From positions 1 through 30,850 of IMG/VR virus record IMGVR_UViG_3300035701_000185: a DNA stretch of 30,850 bases; one strand, 5' to 3'. How positions within the stretch are numbered: position 1 is the stretch's first letter; each line of letters starts with the position of its first letter. This document shows positions 6,871 to 14,556 of this stretch, piece after piece. The translations under genes were made by a program, and so were the position numbers. Source of the stretch: a virus. The notes below the pieces were generated by a model. It searched no databases and had not been told where the DNA came from. It was given only the letters and a program-made list of their open reading frames with translations.

Positions 6871-8643
6871 TTACCATTCTACTAAAACAAAACCTGATGC
6901 TCCTGCTCCGCCATTATGTGCGTATCCACCTGCGCCACCTGAACCATAACCAATTCCTGCATTACCATTGCTTGATCCACCTGTTCCAAAATTTGTTCCA
7001 CCTCCGCCACCACCAACCTCAGACCCACCATTCGCAGCTGCACCACCTTCTTCACCGATAAGTCCGCCGATAGTAGCTACAGCAGTTCTTACTGGTCTTG
7101 CCGCACCACCAACTCCACCAGAAGAACCTTTTAACCCACCCAAAGCGGTAAGAGTTTCACTTGAACCAGCGAAAGTAGAATTTCCACCTGCAATTCCAGC
7201 TGATCCTTCGGTAGTAGCACCTGCCCCGCCTGCGCCAACAACAACGGCACAAGTTCCTGATGCGGTAACTGCTATCGGTCTTTTAATTATTGATTGTGCG
7301 CCACCACCACCTCCACCACCACTTTGTTGATCTACTCTTCCTCCCCCTGCTCCACCACCAGTCATAGTTACATAAACCAAAGATATTCCTGTTGGAACAT
7401 TGAAAGTTCCATTAGAAGTAAATAATTGGGCGCTTAAATATCCCATTGAAGGTAACGCATAAAATCCCTTCGTTCCGCTTACATTAGTTCCGTAGTATTT
7501 GGAATTTCCGGGTGAGATATTGTCGCCAGAAAGTTCCAGTTTGTTACTGGTTACTACGATACTCTTGGCTACTTTGCCGTCAAGATAGTCGGCAATCGGG
7601 TCAGATGCGCTTGCCTTTACTTTATACGGGTCGGCCGCCGCCGCTTCTATTACCAGTCCGCGCATATTGAAGAAATATCCGGCTGTGGTTGATGTCGCTA
7701 TAAAGAGTTGCTTTGAGATATATCCTACGGTTACCGGTTCAGTCGCAGTCAAAGCGCCTGCTACGCTGTCTGAGAGGTAATACACTGTGCCTGCGGTAAG
7801 TCCGCTCAAGCCGGTAACATAGCCGGAAAGCGTCAAACTGAAGTTATTATTATTCGGCACTTCTGAAACTATGCCTACTGCCTGCGCACCTGCCGCGCTA
7901 TTGGCTTGGGCTTTAATATATGTTCCGGAGCTTAGTCGCAATACATCCCCTACCACAAAACCGTGAGTCGCTTGGCTTATGCTTCTGGTTATTGCCGCAA
8001 GGCTTGTAGCTCCGCCTCCGCTTATCTCTGTCCAAGCGCTCGATATGTAACAGATATAGAGTTTTGAGGTATCTGTGGCTATGTAGATGTCGCCTTGCGC
8101 CGGATTAACGCTCTTATTGGCATCCAAGCCTACGGTGATAGTTCCCGGGTATTCTAAGGCTGTTACGCTGGCGTTCTCAAGAGCTGTGGCTGTTACGTTC
8201 CAGCGCAGATATTTTAAGGCTGTGGGGACAGGAAGGATAGTCGAAACGCCTGTCTGGGAAGTGTCGAGTTTCAAGCAACGGTCTATTTCTTCATCTAATT
8301 GCTGGGTTATCATAGTAAGTTTATCAAGGGCATCTTCGTGGCTCTCAGCCGGGAAGGGGTCGCCTTCCACATAGTCGGTTTCCTGAGTCAAGTCCATAAT
8401 ACGCTTGATGATAGTTTTGTAAGCGCTACCCGGGGGCCCCGCTAAAAGAGTTACCGTTCCGCCCAGCTCGCCGTCTATGGTTACGGTATAGTCGGTATTA
8501 AGGGTGAAAGTAGCTTCAGCTCCGGTGACTATAGTGAAGCGCGTGACTACCAAATCTCCCGCTTCGAATATCGGGAAGGTGAAGTCGAGATCCGGGCCTG
8601 CTGTGCCGGCATAGACTATTTTGTTCTCTTGATTACTTATCAT
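6871..8643 (-). CDS. 590-aa tail fibre with T7-type N-terminus and glycine-rich tip
   Basis: Residues 1-150 (starting MISNQENKIVYAGTAG) match the virion-binding N-terminal domain of T7-type tail fibres (PF03906), including the conserved stretch around HEDALDKLTMITQQLDEEID. Residues about 160-400 are beta-rich shaft. From about residue 425 to the end the protein is dominated by Gly/Ala/Ser with GGGGGGG and GGAGG runs and ends GFVLVEW; this glycine-rich domain is seen at tips of many fibres and recalls the polyglycine-helix sandwich of gp38-type adhesins. It probably attaches to the tail through its N-terminus and binds the receptor with its tip. ATG 8643 has a strong TAAGGAGG site. The antisense strand of the tip reads as a proline-rich frame, which is an artefact. 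Confidence 0.88.
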   Translation of the reverse strand: MISNQENKIVYAGTAGPDLDFTFPIFEAGDLVVTRFTIVTGAEATFTLNTDYTVTIDGELGGTVTLLAGPPGSAYKTIIKRIMDLTQETDYVEGDPFPAESHEDALDKLTMITQQLDEEIDRCLKLDTSQTGVSTILPVPTALKYLRWNVTATALENASVTALEYPGTITVGLDANKSVNPAQGDIYIATDTSKLYICYISSAWTEISGGGATSLAAITRSISQATHGFVVGDVLRLSSGTYIKAQANSAAGAQAVGIVSEVPNNNNFSLTLSGYVTGLSGLTAGTVYYLSDSVAGALTATEPVTVGYISKQLFIATSTTAGYFFNMRGLVIEAAAADPYKVKASASDPIADYLDGKVAKSIVVTSNKLELSGDNISPGNSKYYGTNVSGTKGFYALPSMGYLSAQLFTSNGTFNVPTGISLVYVTMTGGGAGGGRVDQQSGGGGGGGAQSIIKRPIAVTASGTCAVVVGAGGAGATTEGSAGIAGGNSTFAGSSETLTALGGLKGSSGGVGGAARPVRTAVATIGGLIGEEGGAAANGGSEVGGGGGGTNFGTGGSSNGNAGIGYGSGGAGGYAHNGGAGASGFVLVEW

Positions 8644-8679
8644 GGATTCCTCCTTAGTTAATTGTTATATGAAATCTCC

Positions 8680-8853
8680 TTATGGATAAAGTTGTTCTGG
8701 ACTTCTATCTTCCACTATTCCATAGATCGCCTGTGCCTTATAATAACTTTCATTATCCCACCGGATAGCGTTCTTCATAAATATGATATAAACTACTATC
8801 CAAAATAAACTTGCCGAGAAGATAAAAAGTTTTTGCTTATGTATATATGTCAT
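8680..8853 (-). CDS. 57-aa membrane microprotein after the ejection proteins
   Basis: A short frame starts at ATG 8853, overlapping the TGA of the 1241-aa gene (ATGA), and ends at TAA 8680-8682. The product begins MTYIHKQKLFIFSASLFWIV and has one hydrophobic helix at about residues 9-26, then a soluble tail with several Tyr and acidic residues (DNESYYKAQAIYGIVEDRSP). The stop/start overlap and position in an otherwise empty 206-base gap support it as a real gene. Function is unknown; it could help an ejection protein at the membrane or be a fibre-module accessory. Confidence 0.6.
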   Translation of the reverse strand: MTYIHKQKLFIFSASLFWIVVYIIFMKNAIRWDNESYYKAQAIYGIVEDRSPEQLYP

Positions 8854-11800
8854 TCGCCTAATACTTTTTTCTTTAATTCTTTTAGTTTTAACTTTTCTTC
8901 CGAAGTAACTTCGTAATACTTATTTCTGTATTTATTTTTAAATTCTTTCAATAGCATCAGCTTCTCTTCTTCTGTAGCTACTTTAATTACATTGGCTAAT
9001 TCATAAACCGTTAAATTCTTGCTATATCTTTCGAGTGGCGGTATTTTGCTATTCTTTATGATATCTCTACTTTCCCTCAATGTTATTTTACCTTCCTGTC
9101 TTGCTTGGTTAATCGCTGTTTTATCTTGGCTTACTTGGAATTCATTGCGTAAATCAGCTTTCATTTTTGATTTAGTCGCTGATTCTTGTGTTCTTGCTCC
9201 TACAGGAAGTTTAGCCCGGACATATTCTTGGGCTTTAAATTCCGCCTTAGTCATATTTACATCATAAGGTGCTGGGGTAATCCCGACAAATGGTTCAACT
9301 TTAGATTCTACTGTTTTGCGGGTATCTCGTTGTAAGTTTCTAATTCCGAAAGGAATGAACTGCGTTCCTACAAATTTAAGTTCACTCAATACCTGTTGAA
9401 CTGCTGGATCATCTGCATTGCGTATTTCAGTTCCATAAAAATCCTTGTTAATCATCATCTGCAATACTGCATTATTTACTGGATTAAATTTATTCAAAAC
9501 CGTTCTTACAGGTGCTTTTGTATAATGATAGATATCTTTCATATAAGTAGGCAGACTAATCCGGGCAGGTTCGCCGTTTTTATCTAATGCCCCAGTCTTA
9601 GGAAAGTAATAATCTTTTAGTTCTTCTGGGGCTTTTCCTGTATGCAAATAGTGATATACCGCACCATATAATCCTGCCACAATAGGCAAAGCTAAAGCAT
9701 AAGCCATTCTATAAGTAAATTCTGAATTTTTTCCTTGCCTAAAATTATTTAACATTTGAATAGTATCTTTACCTGCGCCACCAAGCTCCCGAAAAGTTCC
9801 TAAATTCCATCCTAAAGATCGGACAGAAGCCATAGATAAATCTTTAGTAACCTTATTCCAGAAAAGATTATCATAGACTAATTGCCCCATTCTATTATCT
9901 ACGCTATCCCATGCTTTTTGTGCTAAATCTCTTAATTCTACATGGCTGATATCAGGATTTCGTTCAAGTTCCATTTTCACTAAATCGGCGAATACTCCAA
10001 GTTTCTGACGAGGAACTATGTATTCCATAATCGGCTTAGACATTTCACTTACTAACATCCAAGGAACTTTTAATGTAGCCGTAAGTATTTTGCCTTCTTC
10101 TAATGACTTCTTTAGCGATTCCATACCTTTGGTAGAATAGAATTTATCCATCTTCGCCCTACCGCCGGCCGTAGCCATAGTGTCGGCAATGATGTTTGTC
10201 ATCTCACCGTTATCTTTGCCATACCAAGATTGCAGAAGTTTCCTACCTTCTATAAAATTAGTAATTGGGGCGAGTGGTGCTTTAATAAATTCTTTGCCTG
10301 CGCCTAATATATCGCCTCTTGAAAGTTTATTTATACCTAAAGCGAACTTGGATACAGTAGCATCCATAGATGTAAAACCTAAATGGAAAGCACTTAATCC
10401 TAATTGAAACTGATTAAGAGTATTTCCTGCACCTCTATAAATATCATAAAGGAAGTTACCTCGTAATCCGGGAGAAAGATAGTTATTGAGTATCCTTGCC
10501 GCATTTTCTTGTGCGTAATATTTACCACGCACGACTATTTCACCTTCCGTGCCTTTACTATAAACATCAGCAATGCTGTCGTTTATCTTGACAAATCCTT
10601 CAGGCATCCTGTCGCCGACCTTGACGAATTTGACTAAATCTTGTTCTTTAAGGGCGTTGATAGTCCTATGTGCCATCAGATATCTATCCATTTCCCTGAT
10701 TTTTAACATAACTAAATCAATAGGATTATAAGACACAGGTTTAAGACCGGCTTCTATCCCTACCTTGATTGAGTCTATTGTGCGTTGCTTGAGGAAAGAC
10801 TTGGGGCCTTGCAGTGGTCGCTTACCCATAATCTTTCTGATAACATCCGTGGCTTTCTGAGGATCTTCCCAGATATGAGGGAAGTAATTTTCTATGAAGT
10901 TTTCTAACTTACCAGTTCCTAAGTCTTGGACTTCTTTACGCTTATTGTCAAGCATAGTCCGCAGGGTATCAGCTATGCCTTGTAACTTCGGGTCGGCTTG
11001 TTTTTCGCCCTGTTCAATCTTATCCATAAAATCTATATTCGCTTCAGGTTTAGCTTTTTCAAATACATCTTTGGCTTTGGATAAAGACATCTCAACCTTA
11101 TCGTGGCTTCTTACCATCTTGCCTAAATTTTCTCTTAAAGTTGCAGCAGTAAATTTTCCTTCCTCACCCTTGTTGTAGGGAGTTAATGTTTCAGTAAACG
11201 CTTCGTGTGCCTTCTGCAAGGTTTCAGCAACTTCAGTAACTCCGGGTATCATCTTGGCATTGATTTGACCAGATTCACCTGTGGGTTGGGAGAGTTTTTG
11301 TTCGGTAAACTTCTGTGCTTCTTCTAATGTTTCAAAATAAGGGCTTCCACCTATCTTATCTGATTTAGGGTTTGCTAATTCTTGCCCATTGGCTAAAACT
11401 ATTTTATATCCTAATGGTTGGTTATCTATTTCATCATATATTATGTGGACTTTAGCAGTACCTAAATTATCTTTACTTGCTCCAAAAAAAGCAATCGGTT
11501 CGCCTGGAATAGCAGCCGCAAGTTCAGCACCATATTGCCATTTATCTACTATCCCCTTACCCGTAGTCGTTCCAGGGGAGATCGCCTCGCCTGGAGCCTC
11601 CTGGGTGGGTAAAACGGGCTGTTTGGGGGGTTCTGGTAGGGTTATCTTATCTAAGGTAGTAACCACTTTCTTGCCATCTAAGTCCATTTTAACTAAATTA
11701 TCCTTAACTTCAGTTATAACCCCGGCTTTATCCCCAACTTTAACTGTTTCGCCGACTTTAGGTAACGATTCGGCAGGTCTTTCCCTTAAACCGACAATAT

Positions 11801-12575
11801 CCTTTATCCCTATCTGACCCTTACCGCCAAGACCATACAAAGCCCCGACTGCCGCACTCTTGGCTATTTCTTCCGGTGTCCCACCTTCTGTTGCGGTTTG
11901 AGTCCCGAATACTCCGGCATTAACTATTGAAGCTAAGGGTTGTTTTAATGTTCCTGCAATCTCAAATAACTTACCCAAAACTGCCCTTTTTAATCCTTCA
12001 TTAACCGCACCTATTATCTCACTTTTGCCTTCTTTGTGCGCTTCTGCGGCTCCAGTAATAACTGAATAAGGAACACCTGCGATAAACTCTGCTATCCCCG
12101 GAATTGCTCCGCCTACCGCAGAACCGACTATTTCATCTATTATACCGACTCCGTTCTTTGCCGCTTTTTCGTGCCAAAACTCCGCATTATTTAAATATAC
12201 TTCTGCCGCCTTTTTGAATATATCAATTTTAGGTATTCCTAACTTATCGCTTGCGTATTGCGCTATAGCATCTAACCTTTGACTGAATCCGGCAACTCCA
12301 GAATTAAAAGCCTCGGCTGCTTTCTCACTTTGAACGATAAATGGTTTTACTACCGATTCTATATTCTCTTTTCCTAATGGTTGTGCGACTGCCTTATTGA
12401 AAAAGTTCCAATCAAACTTTTGGGGAGTTAAGGGTTTTACATTTACTTGGGTAAGATTCGGATCAGTATCTTCTATGGGTTTAGCAGAGTTTATATCGAA
12501 CTGGCCACCAAGTTCATATACACCATCTGCGTTTTCTTCTTTGACTGGAGTAGCGGTTGTTAAATCAAAAGGCAT
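8850..12575 (-). CDS. 1241-aa internal virion (ejection) protein, T7 gp16-like in position and size
   Basis: This is the third of three consecutive genes after the nozzle, exactly where T7 carries gp14, gp15 and gp16; T7 gp16 is 1318 aa. The N-terminus (MPFDLTTATPVKEENADG) is polar; residues about 140-260 form a Gly/Ala-rich amphipathic region able to contact membranes; residues about 272-312 look like a small SH3/KOW-type beta domain (GETVKVGDKAGVITEV); the rest is long helices with a hydrophobic stretch at about 957-977 (LALPIVAGLYGAVYHYL). No lytic transglycosylase motif like that of T7 gp16 is seen. The product should be stored in the capsid and travel into the host envelope with the DNA. 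ATG 12575 abuts the previous TAA. Confidence 0.8.
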   Translation of the reverse strand: MPFDLTTATPVKEENADGVYELGGQFDINSAKPIEDTDPNLTQVNVKPLTPQKFDWNFFNKAVAQPLGKENIESVVKPFIVQSEKAAEAFNSGVAGFSQRLDAIAQYASDKLGIPKIDIFKKAAEVYLNNAEFWHEKAAKNGVGIIDEIVGSAVGGAIPGIAEFIAGVPYSVITGAAEAHKEGKSEIIGAVNEGLKRAVLGKLFEIAGTLKQPLASIVNAGVFGTQTATEGGTPEEIAKSAAVGALYGLGGKGQIGIKDIVGLRERPAESLPKVGETVKVGDKAGVITEVKDNLVKMDLDGKKVVTTLDKITLPEPPKQPVLPTQEAPGEAISPGTTTGKGIVDKWQYGAELAAAIPGEPIAFFGASKDNLGTAKVHIIYDEIDNQPLGYKIVLANGQELANPKSDKIGGSPYFETLEEAQKFTEQKLSQPTGESGQINAKMIPGVTEVAETLQKAHEAFTETLTPYNKGEEGKFTAATLRENLGKMVRSHDKVEMSLSKAKDVFEKAKPEANIDFMDKIEQGEKQADPKLQGIADTLRTMLDNKRKEVQDLGTGKLENFIENYFPHIWEDPQKATDVIRKIMGKRPLQGPKSFLKQRTIDSIKVGIEAGLKPVSYNPIDLVMLKIREMDRYLMAHRTINALKEQDLVKFVKVGDRMPEGFVKINDSIADVYSKGTEGEIVVRGKYYAQENAARILNNYLSPGLRGNFLYDIYRGAGNTLNQFQLGLSAFHLGFTSMDATVSKFALGINKLSRGDILGAGKEFIKAPLAPITNFIEGRKLLQSWYGKDNGEMTNIIADTMATAGGRAKMDKFYSTKGMESLKKSLEEGKILTATLKVPWMLVSEMSKPIMEYIVPRQKLGVFADLVKMELERNPDISHVELRDLAQKAWDSVDNRMGQLVYDNLFWNKVTKDLSMASVRSLGWNLGTFRELGGAGKDTIQMLNNFRQGKNSEFTYRMAYALALPIVAGLYGAVYHYLHTGKAPEELKDYYFPKTGALDKNGEPARISLPTYMKDIYHYTKAPVRTVLNKFNPVNNAVLQMMINKDFYGTEIRNADDPAVQQVLSELKFVGTQFIPFGIRNLQRDTRKTVESKVEPFVGITPAPYDVNMTKAEFKAQEYVRAKLPVGARTQESATKSKMKADLRNEFQVSQDKTAINQARQEGKITLRESRDIIKNSKIPPLERYSKNLTVYELANVIKVATEEEKLMLLKEFKNKYRNKYYEVTSEEKLKLKELKKKVLGE

Positions 12576-14024
12576 TTATTTCCCCTTATCAGTAACTTCT
12601 TCATAATGACCATCTGGAAAGACCATTGCTTTATTCCCGTTTTTATCTATCATTAACTGTCCTTTTTCCGGAACTTGCAAGATTTTAGGATTATTTTTAA
12701 TAGCGGTTGTTTTTATCGCATTATCAACAGCGACTTTTGCCTGAATGCCTTTATTTATTTCAGTTAAATACTGACTAATCGTATGAACATCTTTAATCCC
12801 AGACTGTTCACTCCAGTTAGTAAGAAAATGAACTCCAGCTATCGCTTCTGCTTGTTGAGAAGTCATTTCAGGTCTATCATCACCTTCTTTTATAGGAAGG
12901 ATTTTTGCCTGATTCATTGCCGCATCTACGAGGATATTCAATTTATCTTGGCTAATTTCATTATTACCATTGGCATTAAGTGCATCAACAAGAACATTAT
13001 TTATATCTTTTATAGATCTTGAAGAAAAAACGTCCTTAACATAAGCCTGAAAATATTCATTCTTCGCTTCTTCTGGAAGATAATCTCCTTTATTTTCCTG
13101 AACAGCCTTGATCGCTATACCTAATTTAGTATTTTTACCAGCAAGATCGATTATATTAAGGGTAGGATCGTTCAAATTAATTTTATTGGACGCTATTCCC
13201 TTAATAACACTGGAGGTTTGATTAAACTCATCCAATATTTGTTTTCTTTCTATCTGTTTCTTAATCTGGGTTATTCTTGTATCAGCCTTATCTATTAAAT
13301 CTATGCGTTCACCCATAGTTAAATCTGGATAAGCACCATCCTTACCTTCGGTAGGAACTAAACCACGTTGCAACTGTTTATAAGTTTCTTCTGGATTGAT
13401 ACTCATATCAGCTTTTACCACCCCCATCCGCATCTCTTTCTGCACATTTTGCCAGACATTGACTCCTTTTTCCCGGCTCATAAAACCTTTACTGGTTACT
13501 TCACTTATACTATCTTGGAGGTCTCCTGCTATCCTTACTCTTTCATCTTTATTAGCATAGCCATAAGCAGCGAGGCCTTTTTGTATTTTAGTATCTAATT
13601 CTGCGGCAGCACTGTCTGCTTGTTTATTCCAAAGTTGCGTATTTATTTTATTCATCAAACTGTAAGCGTGCCAACGGTAAGAATTCTCAAATTCTGCCTG
13701 CGTTTTTGGTGAGGTTATAGTGGCGGTAATTTCTGATTTTAACTTTTCCATTTTAGATTGGGCTTTCTTGGAGGCGTTCTTGATATCCGGATCAGACATA
13801 GCGGTTTCGTTTATTTCCATAAATCCATCCAAAAGCCGATTTTCACCTGCGGTTTTCTGATAGAAGTCGCGCAATTCGTCAAGTTTCTGGCCGAAGGCGG
13901 ATATCTTCTCTCCTGCTTCCTGCATAGCCGCGCCCTGCGCCCCTGCCATCTGAGGCGATAGCTCTTTTCCGGGCTTTGCTTGAGTTAGTTTACCTTGACT
14001 TTCATAAGTGGGTATTAAGGGCAT
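12576..14024 (-). CDS. 482-aa internal virion protein, T7 gp15-position
   Basis: A mostly helical, Lys/Glu/Gln/Ala-rich protein beginning MPLIPTYESQGKLTQAKPGK. It contains the segment INPEETYKQLQRGLVP near residue 220, a pattern common in large podovirus internal or structural proteins. No enzyme motif or membrane helix is visible. It lies between the gp14-like and gp16-like genes, so it is the middle ejection protein by position; it is shorter than T7 gp15 (747 aa). ATG 14024 has a clear AAGGAGAAAACG leader. Base composition is AT-richer than that of the nozzle gene, as in the 1241-aa gene. Confidence 0.75.
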   Translation of the reverse strand: MPLIPTYESQGKLTQAKPGKELSPQMAGAQGAAMQEAGEKISAFGQKLDELRDFYQKTAGENRLLDGFMEINETAMSDPDIKNASKKAQSKMEKLKSEITATITSPKTQAEFENSYRWHAYSLMNKINTQLWNKQADSAAAELDTKIQKGLAAYGYANKDERVRIAGDLQDSISEVTSKGFMSREKGVNVWQNVQKEMRMGVVKADMSINPEETYKQLQRGLVPTEGKDGAYPDLTMGERIDLIDKADTRITQIKKQIERKQILDEFNQTSSVIKGIASNKINLNDPTLNIIDLAGKNTKLGIAIKAVQENKGDYLPEEAKNEYFQAYVKDVFSSRSIKDINNVLVDALNANGNNEISQDKLNILVDAAMNQAKILPIKEGDDRPEMTSQQAEAIAGVHFLTNWSEQSGIKDVHTISQYLTEINKGIQAKVAVDNAIKTTAIKNNPKILQVPEKGQLMIDKNGNKAMVFPDGHYEEVTDKGK

Positions 14025-14034
14025 CGTTTTCTCC

Positions 14035-14553
14035 TTATCCTGCTAAACTTGAGCTTGAGGGCCCGAAATCAAAGGTTTGCTTTGGCTGCGACCAGCCTTT
14101 ACCACCATACGAACTATAGAGGTTCGCGCCAGCGGTCATTAAGGTTGTGCCGGCTTTAAATTGACCCTGCTGTTTATAGACTTTGCCGTAATATCTGTCC
14201 ATTTCGGCTTCTGACTTTGCCCCCATTATGCCTACTTTCGTATTATATTCGGCTATCATCATATCGAAGGTAGCGGCTTTGGCGCTGTCAAGCATCACCT
14301 CAAAAGGCGAACCTTCGAAAGTTACCCCGGATTTGGCATAGACGGCGGTCTGCTTTTTGCGCAACAGTGCCTTCTGGACACCCATTTGATATTGTTCTAT
14401 TTCTCCCTGCCGCCTTATATTCTCGGCTTGCAACTCCGAGAGTGTGGCGTTATACTCCATTGCTTTTTGCTGGGCATTTCCTTGTTGGATAGAACCATAA
14501 GCCGATAATCCTGCTCCAGCAATTCCTAAGATAGCCCCCGTTAGAGCTGCCAT
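14035..14553 (-). CDS. 172-aa internal virion protein, T7 gp14-like
   Basis: The protein starts with a hydrophobic Gly/Ala segment (MAALTGAILGIAGAGLSAYG), followed by a long amphipathic helix rich in Gln/Ala/Glu (QQGNAQQKAMEYNATLSELQ), a conserved-looking KSGVTFEGSPFEVM turn and a further helix. This matches the layout of gp14-type proteins, the first to be ejected, which form a pore in the outer membrane; T7 gp14 is 196 aa. Its start follows a GAGGAG site within the end of the nozzle gene. The assignment rests on sequence pattern plus the exact nozzle-gp14-gp15-gp16 gene order. Confidence 0.8.
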   Translation of the reverse strand: MAALTGAILGIAGAGLSAYGSIQQGNAQQKAMEYNATLSELQAENIRRQGEIEQYQMGVQKALLRKKQTAVYAKSGVTFEGSPFEVMLDSAKAATFDMMIAEYNTKVGIMGAKSEAEMDRYYGKVYKQQGQFKAGTTLMTAGANLYSSYGGKGWSQPKQTFDFGPSSSSLAG

Positions 14554-14556
14554 AAT

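Noticed and set aside
6968-7330. Plus-strand 120-codon proline-rich frame
   Set aside because: It is the mirror of the glycine-rich fibre tip (GGN codons read as CCN on the other strand) and has no Shine-Dalgarno site.
11389-11817. Plus-strand 142-codon frame
   Set aside because: Lies wholly inside the 1241-aa ejection gene, serine/threonine/proline-rich shadow composition and no ribosome binding site.
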